Shown here: piece by piece, positions 1 to 5,506 of the stretch
How positions within the stretch are numbered: the stretch's first letter is position 1
How the letters are laid out: each line of letters opens with the position of its first letter
NCBI GenBank assembly: GCA_023443985.1
Contig: JAEZSJ010000289.1
Coordinates: forward strand, 1 to 5,506
Length of the DNA stretch: 5,506 nucleotides
Reading direction: 5' to 3'
Origin: Verrucomicrobiota bacterium
GTDB lineage: Bacteria > Verrucomicrobiota > Verrucomicrobiia > Opitutales > Opitutaceae
Translations under genes and position numbers: made by a program
Notes under the pieces: model-generated
Databases searched by the model: none
Told to the model about the DNA's origin: nothing
What the model saw: the letters and a program-made list of their open reading frames with translations, nothing else

Positions 1-94
1 CCGCGACGTCGCGACCGGCGGCCGCGGCCTTCAGGGCGAAACTCAGGCCGGCGATGCCGCTGCCGACCACGACGATGTCATACGCGCTCTTCAT
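1..94 (-). CDS. nadB: Probable L-aspartate oxidase, N-terminal fragment (cut by window edge)
   Basis: Only the first 31 codons are in the window; the gene continues past the left edge. The translation starts MKSAYDIVVVGSGIAGLSFA and shows a beta strand followed by the dinucleotide-binding motif GxGxxG (G11, G13, G16), which binds the ADP part of FAD. The stretch GSGIAGLSFAL is very typical of L-aspartate oxidase, which oxidises L-aspartate to iminoaspartate in the first step of de novo NAD synthesis in the cytoplasm. The start ATG (92-94) overlaps the stop of the upstream acetyltransferase gene as ATGA, so translation is probably coupled; a weak GGGA (100-103) lies 5 bases before the ATG. The fragment could also belong to a related flavoprotein of the fumarate reductase/succinate dehydrogenase group, because the catalytic part is not visible. 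The FAD-binding fold is sure; the exact enzyme is likely. Confidence 0.75.
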   Translation of the reverse strand, partial: MKSAYDIVVVGSGIAGLSFALKAAAAGRDVA

Positions 95-633
95 GAAAGT
101 CCCGTGTCCGGCAGCGTGCCGGCGCCCGCGCCGAGCGCCCGCTGCATGAGCACCACATCGAGCCAGCGGCCGAACTTCAGCCCCACGGCCCGCAGGGTGC
201 CGGCGTGCGTGAAGCCGTGCCGGGCATGCAGCCGCACCGAGGCGTCGTTCGCGCTGTCGCCGATCACGCCGAGCATCTGCCGCGCGCCGGCCGCCTCGCA
301 GCGGACGAGCAGCGCCCCGAGCAGCCGCGACCCGAGCCCGCGGGCGCGATGGTCCGGCGCGACATAGACCGAGTCCTCGCACGTGAAACGGAAGGCCGAC
401 CGCGGCCGGAACCAGTTCGCATACGCGTAGCCGACCACATTGTGGTCCGCGCCGGCCACCAGCCACGGGAAACCCCGTTCCCGCACCTCCCCCCAGCGCC
501 GGCGCATCTCGTCGAGAGTCGGCGGCACCTCCTCGAAGGTGCCCGTGCCCCGGAGCACGTGGTGGGCGTAGATCGCCTGCACCGCGGGCAGGTCCGCCTC
601 GGTGGCGTCGCGCAGGGGAAGGTCGGCGGACAT
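91..633 (-). CDS. GNAT N-acetyltransferase, phosphinothricin acetyltransferase (PAT/Bar)-like
   Basis: The protein has 180 residues, the usual length of PAT-type GNAT enzymes, which move an acetyl group from acetyl-CoA to the amino group of a small molecule or amino acid. The N-terminal part carries the family signature around residues 21-36 (IYAHHVLRGTGTFEEV), then FPWLVA (55-60) and VGYAYANWFRPRSAF (67-81). The acetyl-CoA motif A is at 88-106 (SVYVAPDHRARGLGSRLLG), with the R-x-x-G-x-G loop at R96, G99 and G101. The C-terminal half (residues 121-160) has NDASVRLHARHGF and a GRWLDVVLMQR ending, again typical. The start at 631-633 is chosen because a GGGGGA (643-648) lies 9 bases upstream and because residues before it lose all family similarity. 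It sits 17 bases after panC and overlaps nadB by 4 bases. Related enzymes often act on methionine sulfone/sulfoximine or phosphinothricin-like compounds; the natural substrate here is unknown. Confidence 0.9.
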   Translation of the reverse strand: MSADLPLRDATEADLPAVQAIYAHHVLRGTGTFEEVPPTLDEMRRRWGEVRERGFPWLVAGADHNVVGYAYANWFRPRSAFRFTCEDSVYVAPDHRARGLGSRLLGALLVRCEAAGARQMLGVIGDSANDASVRLHARHGFTHAGTLRAVGLKFGRWLDVVLMQRALGAGAGTLPDTGLS

Positions 634-650
634 GCGGCGACGTCCCCCGC

Positions 651-1493
651 TCAGAGCAGGATGTTGTCGATCAGCCGCACCTCGTCCACCCAGGCGGCGA
701 TCGCGAGCAGGCTCTTGCCGGGCAGGATCTCCCGCATCGGCTCCATCGTGCAACGGTCGACGATCTGCGCGTAGATGAGCCGCACGCGGCGGTGTTCGCC
801 GAGCAGATGGGTCGTCTCGGCGATCACGCGGTCGGTGCTGCGCGTGCCGGCGTCGACCATCTTCTTGGCGTTGAAGAGCGCCCGCGAGAGCGAGAGCGCG
901 TCCTGCCGCTGGATCGCGGAGAGGTAGCGGTTGCGCGAGCTCAGCGCCAGGCCGTCGGCCTCGCGCACGGTCGGGCACACGACGATGTCGACGCAGAAGT
1001 GGAGGTCGTTGACCATCTTCTTGATCACCGCGACCTGCTGCGCGTCCTTCTGGCCGAAGAAGGCCACGTCGGGGCGGACGATGTTGAAGAGCTTGGCGAC
1101 GACGGTCGTCACCCCGCGGAAATGCCCCGGCCGCGACTGCCCGCAGAGCGGCTTCGAGATGTATTCCTCGTTTACGTACGTCGAGTACCCCTTCGGGTAG
1201 ATCTCGTCGGCGGCGGGCGCGAAGACCACGTCGGCGCCCGCCTTCTCGCAGGCCTGCAGGTCCGCCTCGAGCGTGCGCGGGTACTTCGAGAAGTCCTCGT
1301 TGGCGCCGAACTGCGTCGGGTTCACGAAGACCGAGACGACCACCGTGTCGCACTGCTTGCGGGCGGCCTCGACGAGGCTGACATGGCCGACATGGAGCGC
1401 GCCCATGGTGGGCACCAGACCGATGAGCCGGCCCTTCGACTCCAGGTTCATGGCCAGCGACTGCATGTCGAAGATCGAGTGGATGACTTGCAT
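651..1493 (-). CDS. panC: Pantothenate synthetase (pantoate--beta-alanine ligase)
   Basis: This cytoplasmic enzyme joins pantoate and beta-alanine, using ATP through a pantoyl-adenylate, to make pantothenate, the precursor of coenzyme A. The 280-residue protein has the normal family length. Visible motifs in order: LVPTMGALHVGH (26-37) with the nucleotide-binding HxGH signature (H34, H37), SVFVNPTQFG (54-63), RPGHFRGVTTVVAKLFNIVRP (start at 121), FFGQKDAQQ (145-153) and LSSRNRYLS (184-192), the counterpart of the KMSKS loop. The start at 1491-1493 (MQVIHSI) is preferred over an in-frame ATG 19 codons upstream (1548-1550), because a GAGG (1501-1504) lies 7 bases before it and the upstream extension is Arg/Ser-rich without family similarity. 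It is the first gene of a minus-strand operon with the acetyltransferase and nadB. All key motifs look intact. Confidence 0.97.
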   Translation of the reverse strand: MQVIHSIFDMQSLAMNLESKGRLIGLVPTMGALHVGHVSLVEAARKQCDTVVVSVFVNPTQFGANEDFSKYPRTLEADLQACEKAGADVVFAPAADEIYPKGYSTYVNEEYISKPLCGQSRPGHFRGVTTVVAKLFNIVRPDVAFFGQKDAQQVAVIKKMVNDLHFCVDIVVCPTVREADGLALSSRNRYLSAIQRQDALSLSRALFNAKKMVDAGTRSTDRVIAETTHLLGEHRRVRLIYAQIVDRCTMEPMREILPGKSLLAIAAWVDEVRLIDNILL

Positions 1494-1500
1494 AATGGAG

Positions 1501-1504
1501 CCTC
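1501..1504 (-). promoter_or_regulatory. Ribosome binding site of panC
   Basis: Read on the minus strand this is GAGG, followed by 7 bases (CTCCATT) and the ATG of panC. Its spacing is ideal, and it decides the start at 1493 against the longer in-frame start at 1550. Confidence 0.7.
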
Positions 1505-1526
1505 GGGCGGAGGTGTGGTTCGGCGA

Positions 1527-1554
1527 ACTATCCCGACGCCGCCCGCGCACTCAA
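1527..1554 (-). promoter_or_regulatory. Weak candidate promoter of the panC-GNAT-nadB operon
   Basis: On the minus strand a TTGAGT (-35-like, 1549-1554) is followed after 16 bases by GATAGT (-10-like, 1527-1532). Each box matches the sigma-70 consensus in 4 of 6 positions, and this is the most A/T-rich spot near the gene. Transcription would start shortly before the GAGG ribosome binding site and give a short leader. The match could be chance. Confidence 0.3.
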
Positions 1555-1719
1555 GCCTTTCCACGGGAGCCGCGCAGCCGCACGACCCGGCGCGGGACGC
1601 TCGCGGGCCGCCTCCGCAGGCCCCACGCGGGCCGAGAGACCGACCCGCGGCGGGCTGTCGCACGCCGGGCGCGGACCGCGCCGGCGGACACGACCAGGTG
1701 GCCAGGTCCACGCCTTGGC

Positions 1720-4700
1720 CTACAGGTGCACCGCGCGTAACAGCAGCAGCCAACACTCGCCCGTCGGCTTCGCGAGCGTCGCGCCTCGGCTCCACTTCTC
1801 GGGGACGACGGTTGGTTTCTGCTCCCCCGTCCGCGGGTCGACCCACTGCGCCGCGTAGCGCGACGCGGGCAAACTGCGCGCCAGCGTGACCGCCGGGCCT
1901 TCCATCGAGGCGAACAGCACGGTCCTGCCCGCGTCGTCGGCGAGGCACCAGTTGCGCTCCGGCTCGGCCAGCCAGCCGTCGCGCGGCGCCATCTCCATGA
2001 GCACGGTGCCGAGCTCGCGGTTCACGAACTCGTCGAACGGCGCGCGCGCCTGCGTGCCGCCGGCCGCGGGATTCGCCGTGAGCGCCTGCGCGCCGCCGGC
2101 CATGAGGATCGGCACCGGGCCGTTGCCGCTGTCGTGCGCCACGATCGCCTTGTCCGGGAAGCGGTCGCGGTACTCGCGCACCTGCCGGTACACCATCGCC
2201 GCGGTGGTCGGCGGCGGCGTGTCGCCACCGGCCTTGCCCCACTTAGCGGAGTTGATCTCGCGAAACGCCAGGTTGATCCCCGCCTCGGGCGCCCAGAGTT
2301 CGCCGTCGGGCCGGTATTGCCAGTAGCGCTGGTCGATCACCGCGATCTGCGCCGCGCGCACCGGGTCGGCGAGGATGGCGTCGGTCACGTTCTTGCCGGT
2401 CGTGAGCGCGAGCCGCAGACGCCGCCCGTGCTCCCGCTCCCACTCGGCGACCGTATCCTGGAAAAACTGCTGGAACGCCAACGGCCCCGCGTACTGGAAC
2501 GCCAGCCCGTGGATCACGTTCGGCTGGTCGCCGAGCTGGTCGAGGCTGTGCCGGATGAACGCGCGGTGCAGCGCGCGCAGCGCGGGGTTCGCGGCGTCGT
2601 AGAACTCGTTCGCCAGGTGCACCCCGCCCTTCGGATCGGGCGGCAGCGGCTCGGGCAGCGGCGTGCCGTTGATGTTGTTCGCCGGCCGCCACGGGAAATC
2701 GACCCAGTGCGCGCTGGTCTCGAGCACGTTGTGCGTGTTGTAGAGATTATGATACAGCACCAGCCCGCGCGCCCCGCACAGCCGCGCGAACTCGCGCAGC
2801 CGGGCGAAATACCACGGATTGAACTTCGTGAGGTCGTACTGGCTCAGCCCGTCCGACGCCACGCCCTGCCCGCTGCGCGCCCACGGCATCTCGTAGAACG
2901 GCGCCCAGCAGTTCGCGTCCGTGCGGTCGACGCGCAGGTGGTCGTCGCGCCGCCGGTCGTACCACAGCCCCGGCCAGTGCTGGAAGAACGGCGTGCCGCG
3001 CTCGCGCATCCAGTCGGCGAGTTGCGGCAGCTCCTCGGTGAGCCCCGGCCCGCTGCGCCCCGGCACGAACCGCGTCGGACTGCGCCCATAGTTCGCCGCG
3101 ATCTCGGGATTGATCCGCCCCTTCCACCACGCCGTGTTCACCGCCCCACCCCAGACCACGCGGCCTGCGATGACGAACCGGCCATGGAGGATCTCGAGGG
3201 CGGGGGAAGTTGCATCGGGCTTCGCAGCAGGCTGGGCCGCTTGGCCCGCAGGAAGGACAAACTCACGAAGGGTTTCGTCTGAGGTCGCAGCTTCACTCGG
3301 TGCGTGGACGAACGGCCCGCTCATCGGCAGGAACTCAGGATAGTCCATCGCTGCCGCATTATCGGCGTCACGAGACACCGGCGCCAAGGGATGACCTTCA
3401 ACGGCAACCGCTGCCGCACTGACATTGCGCACCAGAGAGTTGGCCGCTGTCCATCCTCCGCCTTGTGCCCGACTATCGTCGCGAGCGAGCGACAGCTGAG
3501 CACCTTCGATTCGAACACCCTCGAAAAGCGCACCGCTGGCCCAGCTCTCGAAAGCACCGCTCGGTCCCGAAGTCTTTTCGGCAGCGCAGAACTCGAACTT
3601 GTTTGGGCCGCCAGCTCGCTGCCCCACAACGAAATCATTCCGCCCGCCCTCCGCTGCACACCGCTGAACCCAAACCTGCTGCCCCTCGACTAGAAAGCTC
3701 TGCCGCCGGTAGCCGGCGATCTCCGACACCGGCGCCTCGCTCCGGCACGCTTGCACCGTCACCCGCCGCGCCCTCGGCCCGACCCGCACGGCCGAGCTCA
3801 CGAAATGCCGCGCCGTGATCGCAGACACCTCGACATCCTCCGCGTTGTCGATCTGCACCGCGATCCACGCGTGCTCCTCGTCCTTCGGGTTCGCCGTGTC
3901 GTACTCGCTGTCGAGCACCAGATTTCCCAGCGAGAGCCGCTTCACCGGTTCACCGCCGATCACCTTCGCCACAAAACCGCCACCGAAGCGCTGCTCCAGC
4001 GCCGTCGTGATCGGCGCATCGAGCGTGAGCTGCCGTTTCGCCGCGTCGACTGCCGTGATGATTCGGTCCCACCGCAGATCCATCGAGCCCGGCAGCCACT
4101 CCAGGCGGATCGGCGTGAACGCGCCCTGCCACTTGTCCATGCCCAGCGCCGCGATCCACTCCTTCGTGCTCGGCCGACGCACCACCACCCGATCACCGAC
4201 CGCAAAACCGCCAACCTCCGCCACCGTCAGCACCGTACCGCCCGCGCGCACGGTCTCGTCCGTCACCGCAATCTCCGCACCGACCTCCGGTGCTTCGTCG
4301 CCGCCCAGCCGGATCAACGCTCGCCGGTCCAGCCCTGTTGCCAGAATCACGGTCCGGTCGCAGCACCCCATCAACGCCACGCCATCCGTCTTTACGCGAA
4401 GTTGGCCCGCCACGCGAAACGTTCCCTCTTCCAGCACCACCGTGCCACGCAACCCGTTCGCATCCAGCGGCCGCGTCGCCACCTCGTCGAGCGCCGCCTG
4501 CAACAGCGCCGTGTCGTCGCCACCGCCCGGCTTCACCCGCCACACCAGCGGCCCGACCACCGTCATCGGCTTGCCCGCGCCCACACCGACACACGTGAAG
4601 TCGATGTCGACCGTCGGTGCCGCTACCGCCGCCGCTCCGGCACTGGCCTCCGCTGGAGCCGCCTTCACCGCAGCCGGTCCGTCCTCCGCCCAAACCGCGG

Positions 4701-4749
4701 CGACACTCAGCGACCACAATGCGACCAGCAGGCGGGGCAGTTTCCTCAT
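1720..4749 (-). CDS. Exported two-domain protein: pectate-lyase-3-like beta-helix plus TIM-barrel glycosidase-like (possibly DUF6298) domain
   Basis: The 1009-residue protein starts with a good signal peptide (MRKLPRLL, hydrophobic core, cleavage likely after AVWA at residue 21), so it is exported. An Ala/Pro-rich linker covers about 25-46. Residues about 60-480 look like a right-handed beta-helix of the pectate_lyase_3 type: GGGDDTALLQAALDEV (75-90), GTVVLEEGTFRVAGQLRVK (102-120), GVALMGCCDRTVILATG (123-139), then repeated short strands with LSLGNLVLDSEYD and EDVEVSAITARHF. A second Ala/Pro linker covers about 496-517. Residues about 518-930 resemble a TIM-barrel glycosidase: FFQHWPGLWYDRR (588-600), FNPWYFARLREFARLCGARGLVLYHNL (from 643), NVIHGLAFQYAGP (744-756), IDQRYWQYRPDGELWAPE (805-822) and AIVAHDSGNGP (868-878). 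The tail has AQWVDPRTGE (967-976), like beta-sandwich tails behind such barrels. From memory the second half resembles the family named DUF6298; I could not check this. It probably binds or cleaves a plant or algal polysaccharide. It is divergent to dapL and has no clear ribosome binding site; its middle part is lower in GC. Confidence 0.85.
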   Translation of the reverse strand: MRKLPRLLVALWSLSVAAVWAEDGPAAVKAAPAEASAGAAAVAAPTVDIDFTCVGVGAGKPMTVVGPLVWRVKPGGGDDTALLQAALDEVATRPLDANGLRGTVVLEEGTFRVAGQLRVKTDGVALMGCCDRTVILATGLDRRALIRLGGDEAPEVGAEIAVTDETVRAGGTVLTVAEVGGFAVGDRVVVRRPSTKEWIAALGMDKWQGAFTPIRLEWLPGSMDLRWDRIITAVDAAKRQLTLDAPITTALEQRFGGGFVAKVIGGEPVKRLSLGNLVLDSEYDTANPKDEEHAWIAVQIDNAEDVEVSAITARHFVSSAVRVGPRARRVTVQACRSEAPVSEIAGYRRQSFLVEGQQVWVQRCAAEGGRNDFVVGQRAGGPNKFEFCAAEKTSGPSGAFESWASGALFEGVRIEGAQLSLARDDSRAQGGGWTAANSLVRNVSAAAVAVEGHPLAPVSRDADNAAAMDYPEFLPMSGPFVHAPSEAATSDETLREFVLPAGQAAQPAAKPDATSPALEILHGRFVIAGRVVWGGAVNTAWWKGRINPEIAANYGRSPTRFVPGRSGPGLTEELPQLADWMRERGTPFFQHWPGLWYDRRRDDHLRVDRTDANCWAPFYEMPWARSGQGVASDGLSQYDLTKFNPWYFARLREFARLCGARGLVLYHNLYNTHNVLETSAHWVDFPWRPANNINGTPLPEPLPPDPKGGVHLANEFYDAANPALRALHRAFIRHSLDQLGDQPNVIHGLAFQYAGPLAFQQFFQDTVAEWEREHGRRLRLALTTGKNVTDAILADPVRAAQIAVIDQRYWQYRPDGELWAPEAGINLAFREINSAKWGKAGGDTPPPTTAAMVYRQVREYRDRFPDKAIVAHDSGNGPVPILMAGGAQALTANPAAGGTQARAPFDEFVNRELGTVLMEMAPRDGWLAEPERNWCLADDAGRTVLFASMEGPAVTLARSLPASRYAAQWVDPRTGEQKPTVVPEKWSRGATLAKPTGECWLLLLRAVHL

Positions 4750-5030
4750 GGCCCCGCAGTAAAACGCGAAACCGCCGCAGGTCGCGCCGGATCTTCAAGG
4801 AAGCGCCGTCGCCGTCCCCACCGGATTCTCCACTCGCCCCCACCCCCGCGCGTTTTCGTGATACGGCCGTATCACAAAAACGCGCGCCCTCCAGCCGCGC
4901 CCCACCCGCCGAACCGGCGGACCGCGGGGCCCCCTCGTTGCGGCACTGCCGCCTTCCACGCCGCCGCCCCACCCCAGCCTTTCGGCTCGCCGCCCGGCCG
5001 GCCACCCGCACAGTCCGCCTTTCCACCGCC
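4750..5030. promoter_or_regulatory. Divergent intergenic region between the exported-protein gene and dapL
   Basis: This 281-base region must hold the promoters of both genes. Its main feature is the large inverted repeat at 4847-4886. Two small GC palindromes lie between it and dapL: arms 4906-4911/4915-4920 around a 3-base loop, and a 13-base element at 4940-4952 (GCGGCA-C-TGCCGC). Both may be chance in such GC-rich DNA. I find no convincing -35/-10 pair for either gene, and no Shine-Dalgarno sequence just before dapL. On the minus strand a GGGG lies only 2 bases before the ATG of the exported protein, too close to be a normal site. No small gene is supported. Confidence 0.6.
4847..4886. 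promoter_or_regulatory. 40-base inverted repeat, probable operator
   Basis: The core GTGATACGGCCGTATCAC (4858-4875) is a perfect 18-base palindrome centred between 4866 and 4867. The symmetry goes on outward through TTTT/AAAA and CGCGCG on both sides, so 19 of 20 base pairs match; the only break is C4857 against A4876, which would be a G-U pair in a minus-strand transcript. The TTTT lies on the left and the AAAA on the right, so there is no T run after the hairpin in either direction, and a rho-independent terminator is unlikely. The element ends 97 bases before the start of the exported protein and 144 bases before dapL. Even-symmetric cores with central CG are typical for dimeric repressors such as the LacI or GntR families; which regulator binds is unknown and none is encoded in the window. 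Confidence 0.65.
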
Positions 5031-5506
5031 ATGATCCGCATCAACGAACACTACCAGAAGCTCAAGGCGTCCTACCTTTTCGCCGACATCGCCAAGCGCG
5101 TGAACGCCTGGGTCGCCGCCAACCCCGACAAGAAGCTCATCCGTATGGGCATCGGCGACGTCACCGAGCCGCTCCCGCCCGCCTGCATCGCCGCCTTCCA
5201 CGCCGGCGTCGACGAGATGGCCAGGCGCGAGACGTTCAAGGGCTACGGCCCCGAGCAGGGCTACGCCTTCCTGCGCGAAGCGATCGCGCAGCACGAGTTC
5301 CAGGCCCGCGGCGCCCAGGTCGACGCCGACGAGATCTTCGTCTCCGACTCCTCCAAGTGCGACATCGGCAACATCCAGGAGCTCTTCGCCACCGACATCC
5401 GCGTCGGCATCCCGGACCCGGTGTACCCGGTCTATGTAGACAGCAACGTCATGGCCGGCCGCACCGGCTCCAACGACGACGACCGCTACACCGGCCTCGT
5501 CTACCT
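5031..5506 (+). CDS. dapL: LL-diaminopimelate aminotransferase, N-terminal part (cut by window edge)
   Basis: About 158 codons are visible; the gene runs off the right edge. The enzyme is a PLP-dependent class I/II aminotransferase that converts tetrahydrodipicolinate directly to LL-2,6-diaminopimelate with glutamate as amino donor, a one-step shortcut in lysine and peptidoglycan synthesis known from plants, Chlamydiae, Verrucomicrobia and others. Signature stretches: INEHYQKLKASYLFADIAKR (4-23), IRMGIGDVTEPLPPACIAAF (37-56), FKGYGPEQGYAFLREAI (69-85), SDSSKCDIGNIQELF (105-119) and IPDPVYPVYVDSNVMAGR (127-144), the last holding the cofactor-site region. The catalytic PLP lysine lies beyond the window. 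The ATG at 5031 gives the standard family N-terminus. The sequence before it (TTTCCACCGCC) has no Shine-Dalgarno motif. The gene is divergent to the exported-protein gene, and the two share a 281-base intergenic region. Confidence 0.95.
   Translation, partial: MIRINEHYQKLKASYLFADIAKRVNAWVAANPDKKLIRMGIGDVTEPLPPACIAAFHAGVDEMARRETFKGYGPEQGYAFLREAIAQHEFQARGAQVDADEIFVSDSSKCDIGNIQELFATDIRVGIPDPVYPVYVDSNVMAGRTGSNDDDRYTGLVY

Larger units (their letters stand above)
1494..1719. other. Intergenic gap between the exported-protein gene and panC
   Basis: This 226-base GC-rich gap separates two minus-strand genes. Apart from the candidate panC promoter and ribosome binding site at its left end, I see no gene. 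Several short GC hairpins occur (for example arms 1668-1673 and 1677-1682 with a 3-base loop), but none is followed by a T run in the reading direction, so no rho-independent terminator can be called after the upstream gene. Whether panC is also reached by read-through from the upstream gene is open. Confidence 0.6.

Noticed and set aside
634..1353. Upstream in-frame extension of the GNAT frame across panC
   Set aside because: The first 240 codons are an Arg-rich shadow of panC; similarity to the GNAT family begins exactly at the ATG at 633, which has a ribosome binding site.
1700..1720. Hairpin at the stop codon of the exported-protein gene (GGCCA/TGGCC arms) as a terminator
   Set aside because: Only 5 good pairs on the transcribed strand and no T run behind it; too weak for a terminator call.
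792..1889. Plus-strand open frame of 365 codons opposite panC
   Set aside because: The opposite strand encodes an intact pantothenate synthetase with all motifs; this frame is its antisense shadow.
2134..3282. Plus-strand open frame of 382 codons inside the exported-protein gene
   Set aside because: Arg/Val/Pro-rich low-complexity translation without family signature; it is antisense to conserved coding sequence.
4847..4886. Reading the 40-base palindrome as a bidirectional rho-independent terminator
   Set aside because: The genes diverge from this region rather than converge, and the T tract is on the left and the A tract on the right, which is the wrong way round for both strands.
4994..5003. 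GC palindromes such as CCGGCCGG upstream of dapL
   Set aside because: Short pure G/C palindromes are expected by chance in this base composition.
3751..5034. Long plus-strand open frame (427 codons) over the start of the exported-protein gene and the intergenic region
   Set aside because: The translation is dominated by Arg, His and Pro, has no recognisable motif, and lies opposite a gene with a signal peptide and domain signatures. High GC produces such open frames on the opposite strand.

Overview
The window looks like chromosomal DNA of a high-GC bacterium. The gene set (an LL-diaminopimelate aminotransferase, an exported carbohydrate-active-type protein with a beta-helix, and cofactor genes with strongly GC-biased codons) fits a member of the Verrucomicrobiota, perhaps Opitutaceae. 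That placement is an inference from gene content and protein flavour, not a database result. No rRNA, tRNA, CRISPR array, insertion sequence or phage gene is visible.

Layout. Bases 1-1493 are a compact minus-strand operon read from right to left: panC (pantothenate synthetase, 1493-651), a PAT/Bar-type GNAT acetyltransferase (633-91), and the first 31 codons of a flavoprotein that is most likely nadB (L-aspartate oxidase, from 94 to beyond the left edge). panC and the acetyltransferase are 17 bases apart, and the acetyltransferase and nadB share an ATGA stop/start. The operon would link coenzyme A and NAD precursor synthesis. Bases 1494-1719 are a non-coding gap with a weak candidate promoter and a clear ribosome binding site for panC.

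Bases 1720-4749 (minus strand) encode one 1009-residue exported protein: a signal peptide, an Ala/Pro linker, a pectate-lyase-3-like right-handed beta-helix, a second Ala/Pro linker, a probable TIM-barrel (glycosidase-like) domain and a C-terminal beta-sandwich-like tail. It is probably a polysaccharide-processing enzyme, but its substrate and catalytic residues cannot be assigned.

Bases 4750-5030 are a divergent intergenic region with the most striking non-coding element of the window: a 40-base inverted repeat (4847-4886) with a perfect 18-base core, which is a strong candidate operator. To its right, on the plus strand, starts dapL (LL-diaminopimelate aminotransferase, lysine and peptidoglycan synthesis), cut by the right edge after about 158 codons.

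The core genes are ordinary. The less-described parts are the two-domain exported protein, its probable operator and the acetyltransferase embedded between two cofactor genes. Nothing here can be called a new system on sequence alone.
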